From NCBI GenBank assembly GCA_019137255.1, contig WPDH01000137.1, forward strand, positions 248,001-312,000: 64,000 nt of DNA, in the 5' to 3' direction. A program made the position numbers and the translations under genes. Below, piece by piece: positions 1 to 11,008 of the stretch (position 1 is the first letter of the stretch; each line of letters starts with the position of its first letter). The DNA comes from Corinectria fuckeliana. Lineage: Eukaryota; Ascomycota; Sordariomycetes; Hypocreales; Nectriaceae. The notes under the pieces are model-generated. The model was given only the letters and a program-made list of their open reading frames with translations. It ran no database searches and had not been told where the DNA came from.

Positions 1-824
1 CGCCCGCTTAAATAACATCTTGCCCCAGCTGATGGTCCAATATCACAGCTCACATATTGTTCAAGCTTACTGTGTGTTCAAGCTTCTCAGCTCAACGAAG
101 CATTAGCGTTACTTATCTTCTAACACATGCCAGCATACTATCCGCATAGTTTTTAACGTCAAATTGTTTACTTAGAGATGATAATCGCCGAAAAAGAAGA
201 TTCAGGCCCCTCTAGTCGCCGCCTGTGCTGCCACCACGTGGGCTGTGTCACCGTATGACGAATCAACCTGTGAGGTTGGTGAGCTGATTGAAGATAACTA
301 GGAGTCTCTTGAAAGGTGATAATAATACGGTCTACCAAAGCTACAAATAGTAGACCATGCTGACAGTTGGGTCAAACATTTTGCATGGAATTTATGTCTT
401 ACCTTAAGGCCTGTCGATGAAGACAATTTTAAATCAACGTGCCTCGAAATGCAACATCAATACGTGACAAGACAGTAGATTCAACACACCAAGTTCCCCC
501 AATGAGGACAAGATACTGTATAAATTTAATAGAGATTCTTTGGTAACTCTTGGAATTTTCTGGGTGATGCTCCATCTTCCAACCAGACTGGCCAAAAGTA
601 TGACGACTGACCGTGAAATTTACCAATGTATGATCATTCGAGGTCCTGTCCCTCAAGGTTGAAGGCCCACGTGAAGGTCTGCCGCTGTAGAGTTGCCGTA
701 GGTGGAGTTTTGGAAAAGTTTGTCGGCGCAAGGCACCAGCAGAGGCTGCCTACAGTATTTTTTCAAGAGTATTCTCGCGCATAAATGATCAAGAATTTAG
801 GGTTCTCGAAAAGAATTTCTCGCA

Positions 825-831
825 TATAAAT
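825..831 (+). promoter_or_regulatory. TATA-like box upstream of the 0.9 kb gene
   Basis: A TATAAAT motif lies about 95 bp before the ATG at 926, followed by a CA-rich leader. The distance fits a fungal core promoter with a leader of some 60 bp. The rest of positions 1-824 shows no convincing gene; a 100-codon minus-strand reading frame at 429-731 has no family resemblance. Confidence 0.5.
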
Positions 832-925
832 ACCAGGTGTCTCACCCCAGATTTTCTCTACAGTAACATAATCCGTTCACCATCAGAACAATCCCCAGCA
901 AACAACCCCCAGCAAACATCTAAAC

Positions 926-1714
926 ATGAAGCCTGTGAAGTCCAACCATCTTGACGGACTCGTTGAGCGCAGGCCAGTCCTCATTCTGGACAAGACTACT
1001 ATTGGACCCAGCTTTGTCGACATGCTCGTTCGTCGGTCTGTCGCCAATGTTGTTACAAAGCACGGAAGCAAACAACTTCCCATGGAGTTGTGGCTTCACA
1101 TTCTTCGCTTCGTGAAGGGGCATCGCACCTCACACGATTACTGCCTCGTCCGGCCCCGATGTGTGGAGCAAGGCGCCAACGGGCCGGTCCTCGTGTGCGA
1201 TGCTGTCAAGCAAAAGAAGTTGTGCGGCTATGTCGAATACGGCCAGGATGCCAATGTATACATGCGCTGCCTCAGTCGTCCGGACACCTTGGGCGAATGC
1301 GGTGAAGATGAACAGCCCTTCTCCGTGCCGGAAAGCCGCGACGGCAGTTCCGAGATCAAGATCGAGACGGCCACTTTGAAATCGGAGATCACGAGTCTCT
1401 TCGCCCGCATCACTGTGCCCGACGTCATTGCGTTCATTGAGTATGGCGACTGCAGCCTCTGCGGGGAATCGCGAGCACTGTGCGCAGGATGCGGAATCGG
1501 GAGACATGCATATGAGTGGTTCATGTCCCCGGTAAGAGGTGGCGTCGACTGTGGAACGAGGATCTTGTGTCCTCTTTGCATGGGTTCCGGATGGGCGCAA
1601 GAGAGTTTGATGCAGTGCGGAGAAGACTACGGGGGATATGCGGAGGATGAAGTTATGACGGGTGAAGAGTACGCAGAATGGGTAAATGGGCGCCGTTTTG
1701 AGCTGGGATACTAG
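926..1714 (+). CDS. F-box-like and cysteine-rich (zinc-binding-like) hypothetical protein
   Basis: Single-exon reading frame of 262 residues starting at an ATG behind a TATA box. Around residues 52-65 there is a short F-box-like helix (LPMELWLHILRFV). The C-terminal third carries paired cysteines: CSLCGESRALCAGC near residue 176 and CGTRILCPLC near residue 212. This CxxC-x7-CxxC plus CxxC spacing looks like a small treble-clef or RING-like zinc site. The tail is acidic. I do not recognise a named family. An adaptor in ubiquitin ligation is possible from the F-box-like segment, but that is inference and the segment is too short to be sure. Codon use is ordinary and no intron is needed. Confidence 0.7.
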   Translation: MKPVKSNHLDGLVERRPVLILDKTTIGPSFVDMLVRRSVANVVTKHGSKQLPMELWLHILRFVKGHRTSHDYCLVRPRCVEQGANGPVLVCDAVKQKKLCGYVEYGQDANVYMRCLSRPDTLGECGEDEQPFSVPESRDGSSEIKIETATLKSEITSLFARITVPDVIAFIEYGDCSLCGESRALCAGCGIGRHAYEWFMSPVRGGVDCGTRILCPLCMGSGWAQESLMQCGEDYGGYAEDEVMTGEEYAEWVNGRRFELGY

Positions 1715-2158
1715 CTGCGAGGGAGTTTGGGGACATGTGCTAGAGCCCGTCCTCCGCCACTGCTTGAAGTTTAGTACTAAGACCGAAATCAGTGGCTAAA
1801 AACGAGTCTTTAACGTCTCGAGACACCAGAACTTCTTGGTTTGATCTCTGACTCTTCTTGATACTGCTCTGAGTAACGGCTGTAAGTGACAGGAGAATAG
1901 TCACAAGCACGCCTAGTAGCGATGAACGAAATGTACTCCTAAGTGCCATAGGAAGGACTCCTTTTTCCAGGTCTCTCTATGACGTCCAAGGTAGCTTACG
2001 TGTTAGTCTTTTGGCTTCCATACTATACCAACAGTCTAGTAGACTTCCTCCAATACAGTACAACTTCTCGACTAAGAACAATTACAATTGCAAACAGTTT
2101 CCAAGATTGTAATAAGTGAAGTACGACACTATCGTGCTGTCCCAAAGACGGCCTTTGC
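1715..2158. other. Intergenic, no gene seen
   Basis: Convergent 3' flanks of the small cysteine-rich gene and the NLR pseudogene. Short reading frames here have no family resemblance. Confidence 0.6.
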
Positions 2159-5100
2159 CTATACTTTCTTGCCACAGGCAGGTCCAACAATCGACCCTAG
2201 TCGGACAGGATCTCCCTGGTAGTACCCAAGCCTGTCGCAAATAGAAACAACTTCGCCTTGCAGCCTCTTTCTCAATTCTCCCAGTCTCTTCGCGTAGTCA
2301 AAGGAAGACTCGAATGGAAACCTCTCTCGCTTCCCCACAAGCCTCAATCTTACTTGCACAGGCCCGCTCCATCCCCGCAAATTTTGACTTACACCCAAGT
2401 CGGACGACGCAGCGCTACGATCCAGCGCAATCCTGTGTCTCTCCTTGAAGCGTCCAACAAGTAACCACATTCTGACTGCCGCAGGTTCAGTAACCGACAT
2501 GATATGCATCGGGCCCCTGCTTCCAGTGTAGGATACGGCAGCCGAGTGTTGAACCAAAAGCTTGACTGCATTGAGGTTTCCAAAGGCGCCCGCAACCATG
2601 AGAGGTGATCCCAGGGGCGACCCATCAAAATCAAAATCAGCTCCCATTGAAAGACAATTCTCCATGATGTCAACCCTGTTCAAAGATGCAGCCCTACACA
2701 AAGGACTCCATCCCCGTTTCGGTTCTAGATTTAGAATCGTTCGGAATAGTTCCTTTGGCAAGAAGGCTTGAAAATGCAGAAACCTCGTCGTTAGGAACGC
2801 AATTTGGTCAAAAAGACACCACTCGAGGTGCCACGGGAAGGGGCTTGCTCCGTGGAGCATTTGTTTGTTTCGAAGCACTAGGGCAGACAAGTCGTCACTG
2901 CATATGAAGCAATGCATCAAGCTCCTACCGCCTCCATCCTCAAGTAAGAGATCACAGCCAAGTCGAATCATATCTGTTGCGTCCCTAAGATCAATCTTTG
3001 GGCTGTAACACGACATTGGGCACTGCGAATTGAAGACATCCCAAAGGGAGCATTCTTTACAAGCAGTCTGCAACTCGTCGGCAGACTCCTGACTTAGTGC
3101 AAGGCCTAGTACCCAGTCGTCTAGGTAGTTGGAAATACCACGTGTGTAAGATTTGGAGGTAGCCGCGCTCAAGCTACACAAATGGTTGGCCATGTCGTTC
3201 GCAACAGCAAGTCCCAATGGTGTTCTACCATGAGCATCGACGGTGTCGATATTTGCGCCCTTGTCAACTCAGAGCAATGCAGCCCTTTTGTTTCCGGTAC
3301 TGGAAGCGAGGTGCAGAACTGTTCCTCCTCCTCCCGATTCTCGACGATCTAGTATTGCTGACATTGCTTGTTGTCGAGATAGCTGGCTTCTTTCCCTAGA
3401 GATGTATTTAGCTGGGTCTCAAGTCTTAGTGGTTCACATCTGGCTTACGCAGTGGTTCCAATCCTCTTCTCCACACACTCAATCAACACCTGGAATCTCT
3501 CAATATTTTCTCTACCCAGTGCTTCGTGGAAGGGAAAGTCTTCACCACGGACCAGATCGCCGCCTTGAGAAAGATATTCGTCGACAATCTGGGGCAGGAC
3601 ACAAATATACGCTGGATCCCCGACAACTAGCTCAATCGCGCTATACCATCTTCCTTTCTGAAAGGTCGCCTTTAGCACGTTTGCCCCGCAATCGATCAGC
3701 CATCGTGCAATCCCTAGGCGACCCTCGGTTAAAGACAGAATGAGTGGGGTGTATCCTTGGGATGCCACAATGTCGACCGGACACCCTTTGTGCACCAATT
3801 TCTTGCAGTCATCCAACTTGTCGGAAAGGACAGCTTGCTCAAAAGCCTTCGAGAGCGCTTTAGTTTGCTTCGTGGAATGTGGTCTGCGGATTCCCATATT
3901 CACGCTGCCAACCTCGGTCCCGAATGCTTGATCTAAGCGTAGAGCAATCTCTTTGTCGCCTTGATCTTTGGCATAGGTCCTTGGGCATTTCCCGAAAATA
4001 TCAAAAGTCTCTGTTGCTTGGTGTTGCAGCAGGAAAACTGTCGCTGAGAGGCAACCGTTCTGGACAGCCATGTGAAGTGGTGTACTTCCGTCTTCACTCT
4101 CAGCCAGGATATCAGCGCCCTTAGAGATGAGGACACTCATGGTTTCAAGGCTGTCAGAGATAGCTGCGAAGTGAAGTGGCGTAAGGCCTTCTGTACATCT
4201 GACATTGACGTCAGATATGATGCCTTCGTCGAGGTAGAACTTGACACATTCAGTTCTGTTGCTGCTCATCGAGGCAAAATGTAGAGCATTGACGCCATGG
4301 AACAAACCGCCACGTTCCCGAGCATCGAAATTGGAACTGAAGGTTCTTCCCCAAGCCATGTCGAATTGGTATTTTGTGCTGTACATCAACAGCCTTTTCA
4401 AGAAATCAGCACGACCGTAGCGGCTAGCTTCAATGGAGTCAAACCGCTCATGATCAACGCTTGGATTGGCCCCCATTTCCAGGAGTAGCTCCGCAGATCG
4501 AAAGGAGCATTTGCGAGCATGATGAGCGAGGGCTGAGGATCTAGGCCAACCCTGTGCCCTTCCATCGATATCCACGCCTCTTTGGATAAGTTCTTTGGTA
4601 AGCCAGGTAGGATCTGCGTTAGAATGGGATGTTGCTGCCCTGTGCAGGAGTCGCAGACCTCTTTTATCGGGAGTGGGGTCATTGAGCCTTTCGATGCTAG
4701 AGTGATCTAGTAGTTCCTTTAAGACATTTCTGCCTTCCTCAGTGCGACAGACTTTGGCTCCGTTACAGGCAAACTCAATCGCCGAAAGGCCTTTGGTGCG
4801 TTGGTGGACATCCACTCCGTTTGAAAGAAGTACTTTGACCAGCTCCAGGTTTCTATTACGGATGGAGGTCTGGAGGAACTGTATCGTAGCTTGCGATGCC
4901 TCGGCCGATGGCCAAAATTGTGTTGAGAGTATCCCTTGGCGTAAGATGCTAGCGGATATAAACTCTGTTGATTGGACACGGCCTGATAAGAGTGAGATCA
5001 GACCTGACGTGTTGTTCTGGTCCTCGTAAGCAGCCATGGCGTTGAGTCTCAAACATACTGCTAGAGCCTGGTCGACTCTCTTTGTTTTGCCGCCGTCATA

Positions 5101-8100
5101 CTCGTCATCAGATTCCTCGAAGAACCGACGAGAACGTCGAGGCAAAAGACTGCAAACGAATTCCCATAGTGTGATTCCATCTTCATCTCGGCTGGAAATC
5201 ATGGTGGAAGACGTCAATGCTTTGACTATGTCCACTTCCACTGTTGGACCATGTTTCAGAGCACGCTTGATGTAAAGTTCTACTGGCAGTCGCCCTGTGA
5301 ACCGCTGCTCGTGTGCATCCGGGTAGATGCTTTGAAGCAACTTCACACATCCAAGAGACGTAGAACCGGGCAGCTTGTGTAGCGGCGTGCAAGTTCCCGG
5401 GGGAGCAGGCTCTGGTACTGCGCCAGCTTCGACGAGACAGCAGATGACCGACTCAAAGCCCCACTGAGCGGCTGCCCCGAATATTGGCCCATGATGCTGC
5501 CAAAAGTCCGGAATCTTGGCACATAGCTTCACGAGGCTAACAAAACAGTTTTTAATCTTCTTCGGGTTCCGCGTTATGACGAGTGAAGGAGGAGTATCGC
5601 CCGCATTATCCTTCGCTGAAAGCACCTCAGCCGTGGTCTTAGTAGAGCCGTCGGAGACATATGCCAGAAGGTCTTTTAGATGTTTCTTGGCTAGAACTGC
5701 CATATCGTGCGTCCTTGACCATCTGGGGAAGAAAGAAGAACATTTCTTTCTGCAAACATCTGGACAAAATCCGTTCCTGACATTTCTACCGCCTTATGCA
5801 GGGGTAACTCACCCGAATTGTTCCTGCGCAAAGCATCAAACCCTGCGTCAAGTAGCACGGCTATGGACTTTGTGAAACTTCCGCGCACCGCGAGATGAAG
5901 GAAAGTATCACCACCGTCTTCTCTAAAGGGTGTATAGTCATCAAGGCGGTCGTCCGTTAGACATTGTTTGAGCTCATTGATGTCATCTCGTCTTATAGCA
6001 TTACAAACGGTCTCGACGAGCGCTTCCTGCGACAGGGTGATTCGCGAATCAATGAGAAGGGGGTTGTTTGTATAAGACATTTCGCCAAGTGCCCATTTCC
6101 AGACCACGAGGCCGACCCGATAACCCCAATCGTATTCGAACGAGGACGAGGATTGAAGGTACTGAAGGAGTTGAAGCGTAGATACCTCCAAATTGACGTC
6201 CGAATCATCGTCGCGATGGCCCCGTGACCGTTGGAGGGAATCTTCAATGGTCGATATTTCAGAATCTCCTGGTACGATGCCTGATGATAGCAGCTGAATA
6301 ATAGGCGTGAAGTCTCCCAGTAAACGGCATATCGCACAGACAGTAGAAAATATTGAATTGACAGAAGATTTGTGATTTGAAGGCTTGGCGCCCTCCTCCA
6401 TGAGACAGTTGATGGTTAGGCTTCTTCGATTTATAGTTGGAAGCGAGGCTTTGAGAAGAACGCTGGCCCAAATGATTTCGTACATTTCAGCCGAATCTTC
6501 ACACGCGTAGAGCGAATCTTCACACGCGTAGAGCGAATTCTCACACGCGTAGAGCGAATCCTCACACGCGTAGAGCGAAATGTCAGAAATGCCGAATGTT
6601 GAAACCATAGCCAAGTCAATTGAAGTGAAACGACCGCATTTGGCATTGTAGCTGGCACCTTCGTTGAGGAGATATCGACAAACCTCGGGTAGACTTAATG
6701 CAGAAGCCATGTGAAGTGGCTGCCAACTGCTGTCGAGAACATGTTCACAGGCTTTTCGGTAAGACTGATCCGCATCCACGAAGCGCACTTCCATAGAGAA
6801 AAGGTGACATGTTATGACTGCCCAATTCAAAAAGTAGGTCGTCTTTGTGGGATTGAAAAGAGACTTGGTAAGATCTAACACGGCTCCGTCTAGGCCATCT
6901 CTGGAGAGTTGAAACCAATTAAGAGATGCGTATTCATAAAATGGGTACGTCTCGTCTCGTGCGCGTCTGTATTCAACTTGTTTCTCCACCTGTCGGTCAA
7001 AGTTCTTGAGTTGTAGGAACCTTAGGCATTGGGAAGCGAGTAAGTCTTGGCAACTGGACTCGGAGATTCTGTAGAATGCAAGGCTTGAGCGACCTGGTGT
7101 CGCTGCCAATGCCTCTTCGTTGGCGAGAAACTCCCTCACGGAGAAATGTGCAAATTCAAAGAATCTCTTATCTTGCGACTTTCGAATGAGGCTGCTGCAT
7201 CGTCGAGAGATTTCTTGCTCCGAAATAGTGTTTTTTGCGTCTAAAGACATACCGAGTGTTGTGGGTGTCGAGACAGCCTGTCGCAGCTGGAAAATAGTCA
7301 ATTTATTCTTTGCAAAGGCAATGAACTGAAGGCACATCTGCACCATGCTCCGAACTCCTGGAGAGCAGCGGTCGATACGTTCAAGCAGACGCCGGTAACT
7401 CTCGGGCAAATTCGGAGGTAGTTTTTTCAACGCCTCAACCCGTTCTTTGTCGTGAGAACAATCGCTGAGATAGTCCAATTGACAGACAACCCATCGAAAC
7501 CTATCATGAGTCAGTCAAAGTCCCAAGAAATATCTCAGGTTCCACTTACATTCCATTTGCCTTTTCTATAAGGGCCTCCATGATTTCATCTTTGACGTCC
7601 AAGTCTGTGATCCGCAGTCGGCCTGTCTGCATCCTCTTTTCCAATTCCGAAGCCACATAAAGCCTGACGTCTTCAGTCGAAGCCGCAATGGGAACATGCT
7701 GGAATGTTTCTTCAACTTGATCGCTGATATCAGAATGGTCGCGACTGAAGATAGCCATTGAGATGTTGTCACTGTACTCTGCCAGCTCGCCCAAGATTTC
7801 AACAACTTGTTCAGTATTGTCGCCACACTCATCCAGCCCATCGACGATCACAATAACTTGGTCGAAGAGGTCGGCCATTTTACCAAACTTTGCCCTTAGT
7901 TCGTCGGCATCAGGCCTTTTTGCTAGCTGGGTCGGGGGATTAAGCTCATCATAGTACTGGCGAAGAATATCGAAAGCCTTGGGTTTCTGAAGAGCTAGCT
8001 GATGTGCCACAGCACCAAGGATGTTGCTAGGATTGCTCGTGGCGCTGTCCTTGTAGTCGCAGAAAAAATAGCCCACCCTGATGCCTACAACCCGATGGCT

Positions 8101-8864
8101 GCGATCAAAGGCCTCTTGAATTACTGCTCCAGCCAGGACTGTTTTACCAGCTCCAGGGATGCCACTGAGCCACAACCTCGAGTCTGCCGTCTCCAACCAG
8201 TGTCGGAAGACTGGTGACTCTGTGAGCCATAAGCCTGTCATGGAATGCCGGAATTTAACGCTCATATCCAGTCTAGGTCAGGGATTGACCTCCATGAAGT
8301 AGTCGAGAATCTTCTGCTTTTTATCGTCAACGTCGATTTGGGTGTTGATCTCGATCCGTTTGACAATGTCCTCAACTGAGGAGACTTGCTTGCCAAGTTC
8401 ATCTGCCTTGGAAAGGGCCAACTGCAACTTGCGCATAGAGTCTGTAGACAGAGCAAGACCGATAGTTTGCTTATGTCGGGAAAGTCCATCAATGAGTTCT
8501 TGGTTTCTGAAGTTGAGAATGGCCATTTGAGCTGTCGAGCTACGGCTGCAACTTGAGACCGAGCGAAACTGCCAGAAGCTTTCTTGACCCGTTGCTCAAT
8601 TTTGGCTAATGTCTTGTGACAATAGCTGAGATGATGAACTCGCAAAGTTGGATCGAACTCGTTTCGCTCTGCCTCTAGCTCAGAAGCAAGGGCATAGAGG
8701 TGTCGCAGGTCGGTGCTGAGACAATTGATTTCGTCGGCCAGTTTCTCGACATCGCTCTTAGCGTCTTTCACGCCTCTCGAATACTTGAAAACGGCCCTGA
8801 AGACCAAGTCGGCAAGGCTAACCAGACCAGCGATACTGGCCGCTATGGAAAGCGGGTCGGACAT
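2159..8864 (-). pseudogene. NACHT-ankyrin NLR (STAND) receptor, disrupted
   Basis: The reading runs leftward from an ATG at 8864. The first 120 residues are a Fungal_N-type domain (start MSDPLSIAASIAGLVSLADL). Next comes a NACHT NTPase with Walker A GIPGAGKT near 8150 and Walker B VIVIVDGLDECGD near 7840, then a winged-helix-like part and a very long ankyrin array. Two normal introns are visible, 7501-7549 and 3396-3448, and both restore continuous family sequence. Four lesions break the frame: a 1-bp loss near 8500 (between WPFSTSETK and ELIDGLSRHK), a TGA at 8278-8280 just before the NACHT domain, a 1-bp loss near 5697, and a TGA at 3269-3271 inside an ankyrin repeat. Fungal NLRs of this type act in non-self recognition and heterokaryon incompatibility. 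Conserved sequence continues past every lesion, so the decay looks recent; assembly error at the two single-base sites is the main alternative. Confidence 0.85.
6492..6575 (-). repeat. Four-copy 21-bp tandem repeat inside the NLR
   Basis: Four near-identical 21-bp units, each containing ACGCGT, lie in frame in the NLR. They encode the seven-residue repeat SLYACED four times on the minus strand (one copy reads SLYACEN). The copies differ at one or two bases only. The repeat sits between the winged-helix-like part and the later ankyrin repeats. Confidence 0.9.
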
Positions 8865-10545
8865 CGGGGCCCCTCACTGTTTGCATATGCAGGTTTCGAT
8901 AACGCTGAGAGGATTAATTGAGGAGTGGAGGATGATGGCACAGGCCTGGTGGAAGAAGATAGTAGCTGCTGGATTCTGAATTTGAGCGGTTGTGACTGTT
9001 GAAAGCGAGGATGGATGTAGAATAGGTTGTGTAACAAGAGTGAGTTTTAAAAGTGATTTAGGCACATGTGTGACCTATACTTCCCTCGCAGACCCGAGGC
9101 TGATTTGCCAAGCAACCAAGGCATTATTTCTTATCCGAGAACTGCGGCAAGAGTGAGGCACCGAGGCATACCGAATGATGCATCCAAACACCGGGAGACA
9201 AGGTTGTGTCATTGGTGGCCTCGTCAAGAAAAGGACGGCATTAATGCAGACAACGTGTAAGATATTTGCTCAGCCCCAATTCTATGATACATTTGCTGGT
9301 CGCTTACCGCCTGCACCTGCAGGTCGTACATTGAAGAAATCACGACTATGCCTTGGCTTGCTGAGGCCGAATATTCACTTCAACTTGGCCCCGCCTCATT
9401 CGTAGTACACAACAAGTGCTGGTGGGTGGTAAGCAGTCAAGCCACTTCCGGCATACTTGTCGACACGGCAGACTTTGATCCGGGATCAGAGCTTCGCTGT
9501 TATCCGGATTGCACAAGAGACCGCGTCGTAGATCAATGAGGTAGTAAACAGTAGACTGAAGATCCCCCTGCCCGCCTGACTAGAGAGTTGTGACCACACG
9601 CCATAAGCAAGCCACGCGTCTCAAAACGGACCATACTTTATGACCAGTCTTACTATACGACAGATGGCCTCAGCCGTAGTGTCTGACCAAATTTTACTGC
9701 AATGGTCGGAATATTCGGTGTCAGCATCATCACCCCCATTGTGCTACAGTCCACTGAGCTGTAATGCGCTCTCAAAACCGTTGACTCCAAAGGGGGCGAG
9801 ATTTTCGTTGGAAAATGCCAAGGTTACCAAACATGCATTAAAATAATGTTTTTGTCGGGAGCGTGATCCCTTAACCCGTCCACATCTCACTTTGTGAGGC
9901 AGACTGGGAGGAATGCTGCCACAATTCCTGACGTGTGCCACCATTTGTTCCCGTACTTGAAGCAGAAGCATTTTGCAGATCACGTCAGCAGAAAGCCTCT
10001 GTTATCCCTTCTGCAGACAGACTTCTTCCTGTTTTTCAGCCGTCATGCAGGTCATTTGCTCCAGTACATACATGCTCGACCGTTGGGCCCGCCGAAAACG
10101 TTAGGGATGACCTCGCCAAATTCCTCGGGCATTTTCTTCACTGCCGGGACCAGGCTTTTTTAGGCCGCCTCGTAGATCATTTTCCCCAAGGTTCGAGGTT
10201 TAATTGCATGGCTAAGTGATACGATGTGTAGAATTGGACACTAACTTTATGTTAAATAGAGTTGCTATTGTAAGCGTCTTCCGGGCTGAAAATAACTTAC
10301 TGCCTTGTCGAGTGGCGCCTCGTATTGCCGCGTATGGAAGGAATGTGCTGATCGTCATGGAGCCCAATAGTTCGAATCATCGACAGTTTTTGTTTGGAGC
10401 CGTAAGCGGAATGCGAGCTGCCATCTTAGATGCATATCAATGTATGTGTGCCTATGAAATCTTGTAGGTGAAAATCATTCCACGTGCCCTTGGCAGTTGA
10501 CCCGCTGGAATGCGTCATGATTGTTTGTTGAACACGAACCCTGGA
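8865..10545. other. Intergenic, no supported gene
   Basis: About 1.7 kb holding the NLR promoter side and the promoter of the TIL-type gene. Reading frames here are short, overlap on both strands and show no splice-supported continuity or family motif. Confidence 0.5.
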
Positions 10546-10546
10546 C

Positions 10547-10557
10547 TATATATTTAA
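10547..10557 (+). promoter_or_regulatory. TATA-like box upstream of the TIL-type gene
   Basis: TATATATTTAA about 90 bp before the ATG at 10646, followed by a CA-rich leader (TCAATCACAACATCACC), typical of a strongly expressed fungal gene. Confidence 0.5.
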
Positions 10558-10645
10558 GCAAAAACCCAGCATGTCAATAGGGACTGATCACACCTTCGTC
10601 AATCACAACATCACCCGTTACTCAACCAAAAACCCAACTTTTACG

Positions 10646-11008
10646 ATGCATCTATCAGCTTTTCTGGTGACAGTCTTCATTGCCGGGACGTTGGCAAGCC
10701 CTGTGCAGCAGAAAACAAAGTGCCCGGTATGAGACAAGCCCACTACCTTGCGCTGGATCATGTATACTAATAATTGTTCCTTCGGTATAGGCTGGTCAGG
10801 TTTATACAGATTGCGGCTCAGCATGTCCCCCCACCTGCACTTCAGACCCCAACAGCGTATGCATCGACCTTTGTGTTGCGGGATGCCAATGCAAGAAAGG
10901 ACTGGTGCTAAACTCCGTGAGTTATATCTTGAGGTAACGTGGAAGTTATTGCTAATCAACATGATCCACCGATAGGCTGGGACCTGCATTCACCCAGACA
11001 AGTGCTAG
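10646..11008 (+). CDS. Small secreted ten-cysteine TIL-type protein (predicted serine-protease inhibitor)
   Basis: Three exons, 10646-10726, 10791-10916 and 10976-11008, with phase-0 introns (branch sites TACTAAT and GCTAATC) give 79 residues. None of the exons is long enough to stand out as an ORF. The first 18 residues are a signal peptide (MHLSAFLVTVFIAGTLAS). The mature part has exactly ten cysteines in the trypsin-inhibitor-like order: C, C, C, PTC, C, C, GCQC, then after a short loop C and a final C. The GCQCKKGLVLN stretch and the closing CIHPDKC are typical of the fold. Members of the TIL family inhibit serine proteases through the loop between the middle cysteines; the target here is unknown. 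A secreted effector role is also possible. Confidence 0.82.

Noticed and set aside
2159..8864. Small introns as an explanation for the NLR frame breaks
   Set aside because: Family-like sequence continues right up to and after each lesion, leaving no room for an intron; only 7501-7549 and 3396-3448 have splice signals.
9880..10470. Plus-strand reading frames before the TIL-type gene
   Set aside because: Several frames overlap with no codon bias, and none gives a recognisable domain.
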